Source of the DNA: Panthera uncia
Lineage: Eukaryota; Chordata; Mammalia; Carnivora; Felidae
Length of the DNA stretch: 64,000 nucleotides
Assembly: GCF_023721935.1 (NCBI RefSeq)
Contig: NC_064810.1
Coordinates: 57,641,011-57,705,010, forward strand
Reading direction: 5' to 3'
Position numbers and translations under genes: made by a program. Positions 13,301 through 27,100 of this stretch are shown in pieces. How positions within the stretch are numbered: the stretch's first letter is position 1; every line of letters begins with the position of its first letter. Under the pieces are notes generated by a model. It worked only from the letters and a program-made list of their open reading frames with translations. It did not search any database and was not told where the DNA came from.

Positions 13301-16300
13301 GCTAATCAATGAATTCAGCAAAGCCTCAGGATGCAAAGTTAATATACAAAAATCATATACTAGGAATGGGCAATCCAAAAATGAAATTAACAGTTTCAGG
13401 GCACCTGGGTGGCTTAGTCAGTTAAGCATCCAGCTCCTGGCTTTGGCTCAGGTCATAATATTGCAGTTTGTGAGTCTAAGCCCCACATAGGGCTCTGCGC
13501 TGACAGTGTGGAATGTGCTTGGTATTCTCTCTCTCTCCCTCTCTCTGCTCCTCCCCTGCTCATGCCCTCTTTATCTCTCTCTAAATAAAGAAAGAAAATA
13601 AATAACTTAAAATTAAAAAAAAAAGAGAAAAGTTTCATTTATAGTAGCATCAAAAAGAAAAAAAATATGTAGGATTAATTTTAACCAAAGATTTCTTTGC
13701 CGAAAACTACAGGATATTCCTGAAAGAAATTAAAGACCTAAATAAATGAAAAGTCACCTCAAGTTCATGATTTGGAAACCTTCATATTGTTAAGATGGCA
13801 ATACTGCAGATTCAGTGCAAAATCCCTATGAATGTCTCAATGCCATTTGGTTTTGTTTTTTGCAGAACTAAGCACATCGTAAAGTTTATATGGAACTACC
13901 TACATCATTACGCCAATCTTGAAAAAGAGAGTAAATTTGATAGATTTATATTTCCTGATCTTGAAATTGTATAACAGCTATGGAGCAATTTGGTGGTTCC
14001 TCAATAAATTAAACATAAAATTATGATATGCTCCAGCAATTTCATTCCTAGGTGCACACCCAAAAGACGGAAAGCAGGTATTCAAATACTTGTACATAAA
14101 TGTTCATAGCAGCACTGTTCACAATAACCAAAAGGTGAAAACAACCCAAATGTTCATCAATGATGAGTAGATAAAGAAAATGATATATCTGTACAATTAA
14201 GCCATAGGAAGGAATAAAGTCTTGATACATGCTACAAAGTGGATGAAACTCATGTTACTGATACATTCTACCATGTGGATGAAAACATTGTGCTGAGTGA
14301 AAGAAGCCAGAAACAAAAACTATGTATTGTATGATTATAATTATATGAAACATTCAGAAAAGGTAAATTCATAGAGACAAAGCAGACTTGTGCTATGCAG
14401 GAGCTGGGGAGCAGGGAGATTGGGGAGTAACTAATGAGTGCTGAATTTACACTGGATGCAATAAAAATGGCATGGAATTTGATAGAGATGATGGTTGCCA
14501 AACATTGTGAATGTACTAAGTAACACTGAATGATACACTTAAAAATGGTTAATCTTGTTATGTGAAGTTTACTTCCATAATAAAAAAAGTTTTTATACTG
14601 TTTCTTTTTTTCTTCAAGTAATTTTTTGCATGTATATAAGTAATTTATTTATAAACTACCCCCAAATATTTTCCAATTTATTCAGGATATAATTAAAAAA
14701 AGTTTGTAAAATATTTTATTTTTAAGTAATCTCCACACCCACTGTGGGTCTTGAACTTACAACCCTGAGATCAAGAGTCACATGCTCTATGGATTGAGTC
14801 AGCCAGGTGCTCCCAGGATATACATTTAAAAAATTAAAAGGGAATTTAAAATCAATATAATAGCACTTCTAGTAAGGTTTAAAATCACTTACCTTGATGG
14901 GATCCCTTTTTCCTTTTTAGTATTGTACACCCAATTGAGCAATACTTTTCTAATAAAGGCAAGAAGTTTTTTGCTTTCAGAATAAGTCTTTATTGTCTCA
15001 GGACTCATATATCTGGGGGGGGGAAAGAATCATTAAATATGCTTTAAAATTTGGGGGATAGATATAATGTAGTATTATCAGAAAGTAGTAAGACAATTTT
15101 GTCCATCGATAACTGGAATTAGGGCACTCTCATGAGCATAGGTCCAAGTCACAAAGTTGTAGATACAAGTAGATATATAATTATGAATTTAGATTGTGGG
15201 GCTCACTCATTAGAGTATAAAAAACCCAGAGAAACATGGTTTATAATGGAGAGGTCAAGGTTTGGGGAAGGAAAGAATAACACGATTTAAATATTTGGAA
15301 TTCAAATACTTCCAGGCTTTCATGTTGGATCCCCCATTACCTAGTGAAGCAATAAACAAATTACCTCACTAACCTGTTTGCTCTATAAAATAGATGTAAA
15401 AATATACATGCCAGTCAGGGATAATTAAATGAGAAACTAGATATGAAACATCCAGCCTGTCTCACACATCCTCTTATTCCTTTGATTTTACCTTCTGGGC
15501 AGGTAGTTGGGAAACTTAGGGGGAATATACACATGGTGGGTAAAGAGTTATGGGTACTTAGGAAAATCAGTGGTCATAAAACCCCAAAAGACAATTTGGT
15601 AGCATGTATCCCATTGTCTCTAGGTTTCTTCTGGCTTTTTATTGAGGCAGCTCAGATCTATATGCTGTGATTTGGTCTTGCTTAGGCAAGTCCCTTGGTT
15701 TTCATTATCTTCATCAGAAGGAGGATAGGGTTTTGTCTTTGGGTCTGAAGCCCCACTTTAAAATATGCCTTAAATAGAAGGGCATTGGTGACTTGCATTC
15801 AAAGGTGTACCTTGTCCTTCCTCTTGATTATACTGTTCTTACTCTGAAATTTGAGCAATTTCTCTGCTGCAAGGATACAGGCATAATTGAAAAGAAGAAA
15901 GTCACTGCATTCTTTGTGATTCAATAAAATAATGTAGCAATTACATGGAAAATCACCAACATACATAGGACTTGATTTGTTCCTAATCTTAAAAATATTT
16001 GTTGAACGTATTATGTTTGCTAAAAGCTGGGGAGAAACCATAAACGAATACGGATCTCTGCCCTTAAGGATCCAGCAGATAAGTAGAGTAAAACATGAAA
16101 ATAACAATTGTAGTGAAGGGCAGTAAGTGTTGCTGGGGAGATGATAAACAGTAGGGCACTTTGGATCCATCAAATGGGAGGCATTTAATATAGTCTTGGG
16201 GAATCAGGAAGCCTTCCTGAAGGAATTAATGACTCAACTAAGATCTGGTCATTTGATTAGTTCCTACCAATCCTAGAATTCTGTGATACCAGTAATTCTG

Positions 16301-19300
16301 TGGTATTTTACAGCCCAAACAACTAAGTAATTCAAGCTCCTGAATTCTTATTTTTTACCAACACATTCACTGCTTAGACCTGATTTAGGAAAACAGTTAT
16401 ATCTCTTTGGTTGGATAGTGAGGCAGGTTAAACTTTGAATGGGAGCTCTGTAATCTATTATTCAAGTGACATGGGGTAAATTGTTTATAATCTCTTAGTG
16501 CCTCTTCGTTTCTCATCTGCAAAATGAAGATAATAGCACTTACCTCACAGGACTCTTAGAACATTAAATTGGTAGTACATGTAACATGTTTAAAACCATG
16601 CTTGGCACAGCACTTAATAAATAGAAGCTCTCTATTCAAAGAATTCTTTCTTAGGCAATGACACAGGCAGTTAGCACAGGACCTGTTTAAATCCCCAACT
16701 CTTTATCTCCTTAGACTTGTTTTATTGCCACAGGACACACCAACACACAGGCTACTGGTAGGAACGACCAGCAAATGGCAAAGTAAATGCCAAGGCAGCC
16801 CAGCAAAGCAAGTACTGAATATAAGTGTAATTAACAGGAAGTTCTCTGGGGATTGGAACACCATTCCACTTATCTTGCTATTCCCCACAGTACTTGGCAT
16901 ACACCTTTGCACATATTAGTATTTCATATTTATCTCCTTCATGTGTGACTAAAAAATTATATATTCTAAAATTTGCCTTTGTTATCCACTATGAGTCCGT
17001 TCAACACTTTGACCCCCTTCTCCCACTGTTGGCCTCCTGGTTTTGGGTCATTATAAGCATATATTGTTTCTGCCTTCCTGGAGGATTTAAAGAGGAAAAA
17101 TCCAGGCATTGGGTTGAATTGCTCAATGTTGCTTTTTTTTTATATTAACCTTGCCTGAACAATGCAGCAATAATGCTTTTCAGCATGTTATATTCATTCT
17201 TTTATAAACTTCCACTGTACATCTGTCTTCTTTAAATGTTCATCATACTGGATACTCTATATGGAAAATCCAAAAGGTTCCACCAAAAACCTGCTAGAAC
17301 TGATCCATGATTTCAGCAAAGTTATAGGATATAAAATCAATGCACTGAAATCAGTTGCATTCCTATACACCAATAATTAAGCAACAAAAAGACATATCAA
17401 GGAATTGATCCCATTTCCAATTGCACCAAAACCCATAAAACAGCTAGGAATAAATCTAACCAAAGAAGTGAAACATCTGTACACTGAAAACTATAGAAAG
17501 CTTATGAAAGAAATTGAAGAAGACACACACACACACAAAATGGAAAAATATTCCATGCTCCTGGATAGGAAGAACAAATATTGTTAAAATGTCAATATTA
17601 CCCAAAGCGATCTACATATTCAATGCAATACCTATCAAAATAACATCAGCATTCTTCACAGAGTGAGAACAAACAATCCTAAAATTTGTATGGAACCAGA
17701 AAAGACCCCAAATGGCCAAAGCAATATTGAAAAAGAAAACTAAAGTAGGAGGTATCACAATCCCGGACTTTGAGTTGTATTACAAAGGTGTAATCATCAA
17801 GACAGTATGGTACTGGCACAAAGACAGATACTCAGATCAATGGAACAGAATAGAGAACCCAGAAATGGACCCACAAATGTATGGCCAACTAATCTTTGAC
17901 AAAGCAGGGAAGAATATCCAATGGAATAAAGACAGTCTCTTCAGCAAGTGGTGCTGGGAAAACTGGACAGCGACATGCAGAAAAATGAACCTCAACCACT
18001 TTCTTACACCATACACAAAAATAAACTCAAAATGGATGAAAGACCTCAAGGTAAGACAGAAAGCCATCAAAATCCTCAAGGAGACAGCAGGCAAAAACCT
18101 CTTTAACCTTGGCCGCAGCAACTTCTTACTCAACACGTCTCTGGAGGCAAGGGAAAAAAAAAAGCAAAAATGAACTACTGGGACCTCGTCAAAATAAAAA
18201 GCTTCTGCACAGCAAAGGAAACAATCAGCAACACTAAAGGCAACCGATGGAATGGGAGAAGATATTGGCAAATGACATATCAGATAAAGGGTTAGTATCC
18301 AAAATCTATAACGAATTTATCAAACTCAACACCCAAAAAACAAATAATCCAGTGAAGAAATGGGCAAAAGACATGAATAGATGCTTCTCCAAAGAAGACA
18401 TCCAGATGGCCAACCAACACATGAAAAAATGCTCAACATCACTCATCATCAAGGAAATACAAATCAAAACCACAATGAGATACCACCTGATATCTGTCAG
18501 AATGGCTAACATTAAGAACTCAGTCAGCAACAGATGTTGGCAAGGATGTGGAGAAAGAGGATCTCTTTTGCAATGCTGGTGGGAATGCAAACTGGTGCAG
18601 CCACTCTGGAAAACAGTATGGAGGTTCCTCAAAAAATTAAAAATAGAACTACCCTACGACCCAGCAATTGCACCACTAGGTATTTATCCAAAGGATACAG
18701 GTGTTCTGTTTCAAAGGGGCACATGCACCCCCATGTTTATAGCAGCACTATGAATGGATAAAGAAGATGTGGTATATATATACAATGGAGTATTAATGGG
18801 CAATCAGAAAGAATGAAATCTTGCCATCCAACTATGTGGATGGAACTAGAGGGTATTATACTACCTCTAGTGAAATCAGTCAGTCAGAGAAAGACAAATA
18901 TCATATGACTTCACTCATATGAGGACTTTAAGATACAAAACAGATGAACATAAGGGAAGGGAAGCAAAAAGAATATAAAAACAGGGAGGGGCACAAAACA
19001 GAAGAGACTCTTAAATATGGAGAACAAACTGAGGGTTACTGGAGGGGCTGTGGGAGGGGGGATGGGCTAAATGGGTAAGGGGCATTAAAGAATCTATTCC
19101 TGAAATCATTGTTGCACTATATGCTAACTAACTTGGATGTAAATTAAAAAAAGTAAATTAAATAAAAAAAAAACTGAATAGGTGCCGTCTTAGCTCAGCA
19201 GGCAGCGTGTCAGTCTGATAAAAAAAAAAGCTGAATAAAGAATATCACTTTTACAAATAAAAAAATAAAAATAAAGAGGGTAGATCTCATGTTAAGGGTT

Positions 19301-22300
19301 CTTATCATGAAAAAGGAGGGTCGGGGGAGGACATAAGGAAATTTGGGATGTGTTGGATATGCCTATTACCTTGACTGTGGTAATGGCATCATGGGTGTTT
19401 GCATATGGGGAAACTCATCAAATTGTATTCACTAAATATGCGCAGTTCTTTGTATATCAATTATACACCAATAAAGCTGTTTTCAAAAAAACTAAAAAAA
19501 AAAGTGTTCATCATATTGTTTTAAAGTGATCACATTTGCCCAGCCCTCTTCCCCAGTCCCCTAACACCACTGAGGTCCCATAAGCATTTGAACGGCCTCA
19601 AGCTGGCAGGGCGGGGAATGGAGGCCCTTGTACTTATACTCATTAATCAAGAAAACAAAATTTTAAGTAAGATATATTTTATCTTCCTACCTTGACAATA
19701 TAATGTTATAATTATTTGTATGGCTAGGCTTGAAATGGAATCTCTTATTCTCTTCAACATCTGTACTTGAACTGCAATGAGACTGCTGCAATGAGACTCC
19801 AGTCTGGCTGCTTCTCTTCCAACACACGGCTTTATCCCTCTCTGTGCCACAGGCCAGTACATGTGAGTGGACACCATGCTGGCACTTCTCTTGGCTCTCA
19901 GGGTGTGCACACCAAAGGCCCAGTTTGCTTGTGAGCTAATGGACCAGGGGAAAAGGCCCAAGAGGGCCTTACAAATGAGCTGAGGACCATCTGAGCAGAT
20001 TATTGGGGTCCTTAGCACCAGGGGTGTGGTCTAGAATAAGAAGGTATGTCCGAGCTTTGGGTGGCCATCATGTACCTGCATGACAGTTTAACTCATCCCT
20101 TTGCCCACTCAAATATCTTGCGTCCTTCCAAGGAGATCTGAGGCTATTCTTAATGTGCTGACTTTAAGGAACTTGCTATGTACTACAGAGGCTTACAGCA
20201 AAAGTAACTATTACAAGAACATGCTGAGGATTAAGAGAGAACATATAGGGGCACCTGGATGGCTCAGTCAGTTGAGCATCTGACTCTTGGTTTCAGCTCA
20301 GGTCTTGATCTCAGGGTCATGAGTTCAAGCCCTGCATTGGGCTCCAGAGGAAGGCATGGAGCCTACTTTAAAAACAAAAATTAAAATTAAAAAAAGAGAG
20401 AATACTCATTAAAAGATGTGCCTGGAGGAATTAAGGAAGTCTTTGACCTTACTGAGGCATTCAAGTAGTCTACAAGAGTCTTTTACCACAGCTCAGCTGT
20501 GGAGGCAAAAGGAGAAAGGGAAGAGAATCTCAGTCAGAAGAAGTGCCTTGTTCAAATTTACAGAAGTGTGAAAAAGTAGAGCAAGTTGGGAAATTAAAAG
20601 TGGGTCATTTGGCCTGATTTGGGGGTGTAGAACAGTCAGTGGCTTTCACACATAATATGGGATGATCCCAAAGTCTCAGAAAGAGCAAGAAAACTCATTT
20701 GCCCGATTCCCTAAATGCAGTGGCTGAGGATGGCGGTGTTCTCTTGCCAATATACTTACTCTCCCTTCTTTTCACCGAAGCTTCCCACTGCACCCACCAG
20801 CACCTGGGCCGCACTCTGGGACAGAGTCTCATTCGTGTATTGTCTCTGGTAGCTTGCCTAAAAGAAACGTGAGGTCCAATTGTTATGTAGCATGGTTAAT
20901 GATAACACATTAGTATTCCCTTTATGGAAAAACAGTCTGTGAGAAAAAAATTCAGAATCCCTAAATAATCTAGTATCGTTATAAAAAGAATGTTTCTATA
21001 AAGTCCAGATCTTGAGATCAGTGTAGAAGGTCTGTCTGTGCTTTGGATGGAATCAAACTGGTTCTATGGGAAACTAGGTTCCTGCTAGATGTGAACTAGA
21101 CTTTCAAGAATAAGTGGAGTTCTGGGGCCCAATAAATGTGGGAAGTTCCTGCTGCGAGTATATCCCTATCTTAAAAGCTTATAATGCATCTTAGAAATTT
21201 AAAGCTCTGAGAAATCCTGTAGTAGAGGATCCTGGTTTATATGTTTAATTTTTCCAAATGTTTTGACAACAGAACTCTTGTTTTCTCCAATCTATCATAA
21301 GTATTAAGTGAATTGCCACTGTGTACAGAAAATATTCATTTGTTTATTCAGTCTGTATACTGAGAGACCACTTTGCTTCAGGCACTACTTTTGATGCTGA
21401 AGAAACCATTGTCCGACACTGCCCTGGCCTCAGAGTGCTGACACTGTTAAAAATCTCTGTATGAACCAACTTTCTAAATTGGAATGCATGATGTAACTAA
21501 AGACTTCTGCTTTCATAGAACATATCCTGTCTGTACAGGATATGGATATTAAAATGCATTTTTGTTCTTGGGGGATGCCAGAAAGGGATAGAACTAATTT
21601 AAAGAATGAGGGAACAAAAGGTTGTTTGTCCATGATACAGGAATTCAACAGTCTACTTAAGCTTCATTAAAATATTTATAAAATAATGTGAGATAAACAT
21701 ATTTTCAATATCCTCAAAAGTAAACACCACAGTATGTAGAAAACTAAGGAAACTGAAAGTAATATGGAACTCATGAAAGCTTAGCAACACAAATGACAAC
21801 GCAGTTAAGATACTAAAAATATGTTAATTCTTAAGTGATCATTCACACCAAAATGTAAGAATTTAGAGAATGGTTGATTCCTTAAAATAACCACCATTTA
21901 TTGATCTCCCTACCATACTATTACATTAACTGACATGTTTTATGCAGAATTATTTAATTCTTGCAGGAAACTTATGGGGACGATATTTTAATCTGTATTT
22001 CATAGATGAGTAAGCTGAGGCTCAGAGAATTAAGTCATTTTCCCAAGATCACATTAGAAACCCAGTTCTCTCTGAATTTAAAACCTGTCTCCTCTTCCCC
22101 CAATTATGGTTGGGGGATGTTGCCTCTTCTATACCACTGTCTCACCATGCTGTGCTTCCTCTTCTAATGTACAATAGTAGAGAAGATATTGTCCCAGTGA
22201 ACAATAACTGACTGAGGAGCGCCTGGGTGGCCCAGTCAGTTAAGTGTCCAGCTCTTGATTTTGGTTCAGGTCATGATATCACAGTTCGTGGGATCGAGAC

Positions 22301-24129
22301 CAATGTCGAGCCCATAGCCTGCTTGGGATTCTCTCCTCTCCCTCTCCCCTGCCCCGGTCTCTCTCTGCCCCCCCCTCTCAAAATAAATAAATAAAATCTT
22401 AAAACAAAACAAACAGTAAATGGCTGAGATTTATTTTTTTTAATGTTTATTTATTTATAATAGAGAGAGAGAGTGCAAGTGGGAGCAGGAGAGAGAGAGA
22501 ATCCCAAGCAGGCATTGTGCTGTCAGCACAGTGACTGAGATTTAAATAAAAACTATCAAAGCTTTAAAAACTGTAATAGACCAATTAATATTATGGTTGA
22601 AGCAGTGAGCATTAGAATTGACATTGTAGAAACCAAATCAACTAACCAAGGTAAGCGTGAAAATATGTCTAGAACAAAGAAGGGCTAAAAAGATGTGAGG
22701 CAAGATAAAGAGCTGGAGAACAGAGCAGAAAGATCCAACTTACTTTAAAAAATAAGGATTTCCTGGGGCACCTGGGTGGCTCAGTAGGCTGAGCATCTGA
22801 CTCTTGATTTTGTTTCAGGTTGTGATCCCATGGTTCTTAGAATTGAGACCTGCATTGAGCTCTGCACTGCTAGCATAGAGCCTCTCTCTTCCTCTCTCTC
22901 ACAGTCTCTGCCCCCCTCACTTGTGCTCCCATGCTCTTTCTCAAAAATAAACAACAACAAAAACAAACAAACAAAAGTATTTCCTGATTCAGACCCAACA
23001 CGTAGCACAAAAATCAACAAAGATATAATGGTAGAAAACAAACATTTAGGGAAAGAAACCAAAAAGATTCATGGTGGATATGTTGCAGAAAATGTAGAAT
23101 ATCATATATGGAATGAATCCAAGAGTTCCTGTAGTTAGCATTTTCCTATTTTATGAATGGAGAGAATAAAGACTGAAAAAGAATAAATCCTAAGACATAC
23201 ATCATATTATTAATGAAAAGCAAGATCCAAAATGGAATGTCCTGTATTGATTTTGAGAGATCTCGAATACATATTTTCCTGAAATAAATTAAAAATCTGG
23301 AAGTGACTCAAAGACATGATGTCATAAAATCTGCTGGTGGAGCAAAGCACCATATGGGCATAAGTTCATCCTTAATGGCACTGCCTCAATTGCTTAATGA
23401 AATTTATTCAGGTCCTTGGAAAAGCTGCCTTTGAGATTCAACCTGTCTGCCAGGACTACTGCTGAAGAGAGGACAATTGTACCCTACAAACCTTCCATTT
23501 CCCAAGTTAGATTGAACATATAGAATGCTTGGAATCCTGTATGGTTAGAATAGATGAGACATGCACGACAGTTCCATATGCAATGAGGAAGGCCCAACAT
23601 GAACAATAGTAAATAAGCTATTAGCAAATTCCCACAGAGTCTGCTTTGTGGCTGTGTCACAGAATTTCTTTAATTTTTATTCAAGATTTGATCTGGAAGC
23701 TACTACTATCTATTTGCAGTTATTAGCAGACTTGGTGGTATCTTTCACAAAAACTTGGCGTGGAACTGGAGGTGGATGGTGTCATCGAAATGACCGCATA
23801 ACACGTGTGAAGGTTGAATTCAACTGTAATTCCTGCCATTGGGATCTGTGAGATTCCCAAATCCTCTTAATAAAACACCTTTTACTTAGGCCAATTTGGA
23901 TGGATCCATTTTTCTTTTCTCTCTTTTGGCAATCAAGCAGGTTCCTAAGACAATGCCAAACTTCCCTTTGCCTTTATAACAATCTATTCAGTTCAGCAGG
24001 TAAGCAAAATCTAGATGTCTTTAGCAAGGGAGAAAGCTTTCAGTATAATTTTAGGCCAAAATATAATTTTATTTTTTTATTTTAGAGAGAGATAGAGCTC
24101 AAGTGGGAGAGAGAGGCAGAGGGGGAGAG

Positions 24130-24177
<48 letters not shown>

Positions 24178-27100
24178 ATCCCAAGCACGCCCCATGCTGT
24201 CAGTGCAGAGCCTGATGCAGGGCTCAATCTCAGGACCCTAGGATCAAGACCAGAGTCAAAATCAAGAGTTGGACGCTCAGCCAACTCAGCCACCCAGAAG
24301 CCCCCACAAATATCATTTTAAAAGTGTATAATCAAGTACTAACTATTTGTGCTGACAAGAGACGCCTGTTGGCCAACTCCATTGCTTCAATGTTAAGGGT
24401 CTCATCTATTTCCTTGTTACAGGCTAGACATTTCACCTTTTGATGTTCTGTTGTTTCTCCTTGGCTCAACTAAGTAGAAAGAAATAACAAAAAAGTAATA
24501 CATGAATATTAATATATTGTTTAGCATAGCCCTCAAGCAATTCACATAACAATTTGGTTTGAAAATTATAGAAAATCTGCTAGATACAGAAAAAATGTTC
24601 AGATGAGTTTCGTCATCATTTCACAGTTATCTAGAAGGTAAAATAATTGCCAGTTTTTGGGAAAAGGAGTTATATCATATTTTTACCTTTACATGGCATT
24701 ATTGAGAGTTTATAAAGCTACCATGTGTATAATCCCACTTTAAGCCAATGCTTCTGAAAGTGTGGTCCCCCAGCAGCCTCAGAATCACCTGAAAATTGTT
24801 AGAAATGCAAATTCACGTCTGGGGGAACAGGGCAGAAATCTGTGATTTTACAAACCCATCCCATGATTCTTGCTGCAGTTACAGTTTGACAATCACTGCT
24901 TTAACCTTATCGATTAAGGTAGAATAGAAAATGAACTTGGCCTTGAGAGATGGGAGTTATGGATAACTTCATTTTACATATGAGAAAAGCTGAAGCTTAG
25001 AGAAAATAAAACATTTGCTCAAGATCACAAAGCTATTTATTAAAGTGACAAAGCTAGGATACGAACCCAGATTTTCTGAGTCCAAGGCCAGTGCTCTATC
25101 TGTTATACTGTTATAGTCCCCCTTGTCTGCACTGTAAAGAGGAGATAGCAGTTGTTTGGTCACCTGCTATCTGAAACAGATAAGGTATCAGAGTGGGGGC
25201 CTCAACGTTGACTCTGAAGTAGAATCAGCTGGGTAAATGGAATAAAAATACATATTCTTAGGACCCTCTTCAGGCCACTTGCATCAGAATTTCTGGGGGA
25301 AGGGTTGGGAAATAAAGCCATATTTTAATAAACTTTCTAGAAGATTCTGATGCAGCCAGGTTAGCAAAAGGCCACAATCAGAAATTGGGAGCTATTATAG
25401 AAAATAATTGAATTTGATTTGGTGCTTGTCTTATCCGGAAATTCCTGGCAGTATTCCTATAGATGGGGGGCTTGGTTCTGGATCCCCATCTAGAGCGTAC
25501 TGGTTAGTGGATATGAAATGGATTTTGAGGAATCCTACTTTATAGCAACCAATTATCTTATGGCTATACTCGTAGAATTTGGCTCCTCATATTGTATGAT
25601 GCAGAAAAACACTGCAAAAACTGCATCATACAATATGCATTAAAACACTGCATTGAAAACTGGACATGACATAGGAGATAGCAAAACAGCAGTAATATTG
25701 AGAAGATTCCAGAACAACTTTTATTATTTCTTCTTATGGCAACCATTACTGATTGGTGAGTTACATATGCTTCAACCACAGATATTCTAAAGCATATCTC
25801 AGAAGCAGGAGGTGACATCTCACTCACACCTAAACTTATGACACTGGCTTTGAATTCTGTTTTATATCAAAAAATAATATTAATCATAAGTTAGGGGCTA
25901 GCAAGTGCTTGGCAAATACAGTAGTGTAAATAAATGCTGAACAAAGGCACCTGTCCACCATCAATCTAGCAAAAAACTAGCCATTTTCTAAGACTCACTC
26001 TCCTCTTTTTATGGTAACTTTTAAAGGGAGCTCCAATTCATCACTCCTTCTTTTGAATTTTACACCACTTATTTTCTACCTACTCAAAGAGGTTGTCACT
26101 TCTATGCTGCCCCACAATGATCACAAAATTCCCTAAGATCCCCTTCTTACTATTATGACAGTGAGCCCCCAGTACAACTTCTGTATTGCAAGTATTAAAA
26201 ATTGTGAATTAATATTTACAACATTTATACTTACTTAACATAATTAGTTATATCTGCTTTGAAAGAATCAACAAAAGATACTATTTGCTTACTGCATATG
26301 GGTTTTGAAGGACAATTGCTTTCTCAACCATATTCCAATCTGCATTAGCAAGATCTTTGTCAAATTTGAGTGCAGAAGCTGCAGATTTGGTTAGCTCTTG
26401 AAAGTGTTGAAATGTACAATAAAGAGATTTATATTTTGTTGATGTGACGTCATGAAGACCTTTGATACAAAGAACATGTTTTATCAATAATAAAGATGCC
26501 ACCATTTTGAATATGGATTATAAGTTTCCCTTTGTATTTTTGATTTAAGTTAAAGACTCAGCATATATTGTTTAATAATGGGAACCCTGACAATTTTAAG
26601 CTTTTCTACTTTCATACTCCTCAAAAACACTGAGGTACATAATGGTAGCAGTAATAGTTAATAATTATCGAGTGCTTAACATATGCTGAAAAACACATCT
26701 CAGCACCTTGAATGTATTGTCTCTGATTACCTTACCCACCTTTTAAGGTAAGTCCCTTTTCCCAGTTTGATAGATGAGGAGACAGAAGAGAAGAGGTGTG
26801 ATGATTAATTTTATGTGTCAACTTGACTGGGTTACAAGATAACCAGATATTTGGTGTGTCTGTGAAGGTGTTTCTGGGTAAGAATAATATTTAACTTGGT
26901 AGACTTGAGCAAAGCCGATTGACCTCTTCAATGCAGGCAGGCCTCATCAAAACCATTGGAGGCCTGAACAGAACAAAAGAAAATTCATTCTCTCTGCCTC
27001 ATAGTCTTTGAGTTGGGACTCAGTCCTTTCCTGCCTTCACAATTTGGACAGGAACTTACACTATTGGTTTTCCTGGTTCTCAGACCTTTGGACTGTAGAT

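Larger units (their letters stand above)
7132..14892. other. Intron 14 contents
   Basis: A dense repeat block: SINEs at 7385-8120, an old antisense L1 (8863-10740) cut by two SINEs, a SINE at 10990-11214, an L1 3' fragment (13188-14592) and a short SINE. The segment 10750-13180 apart from the SINE is unassigned; it may include old retroviral-type or L1 debris but I cannot show it. Confidence 0.5.
15013..20759. other. Intron 13 contents
   Basis: A MIR at 16430-16640, the compound L1 at 17251-19504 and a SINE at 20248-20395. 15013-16400 and 19519-20240 hold nothing I can name with confidence. Confidence 0.5.
20858..24343. other. Intron 12 contents
   Basis: A MIR near 21930-22090, SINEs at 22219, 22434, 22765 and 24064, and a possible LTR-like end near 23640-23945. 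20858-21900 shows nothing definite. Confidence 0.5.
24470..26292. other. Intron 11 contents
   Basis: A hAT MITE at 24745-24905, a MIR at 24950-25110, a hAT fragment at 25195-25390 and a perfect hairpin at 25588-25637. The rest is unassigned. Confidence 0.5.

Noticed and set aside
17712..18753. ORFs of 153 and 168 codons on the plus strand
   Set aside because: Broken pieces of the L1 ORF2 C-terminus, not a host gene.
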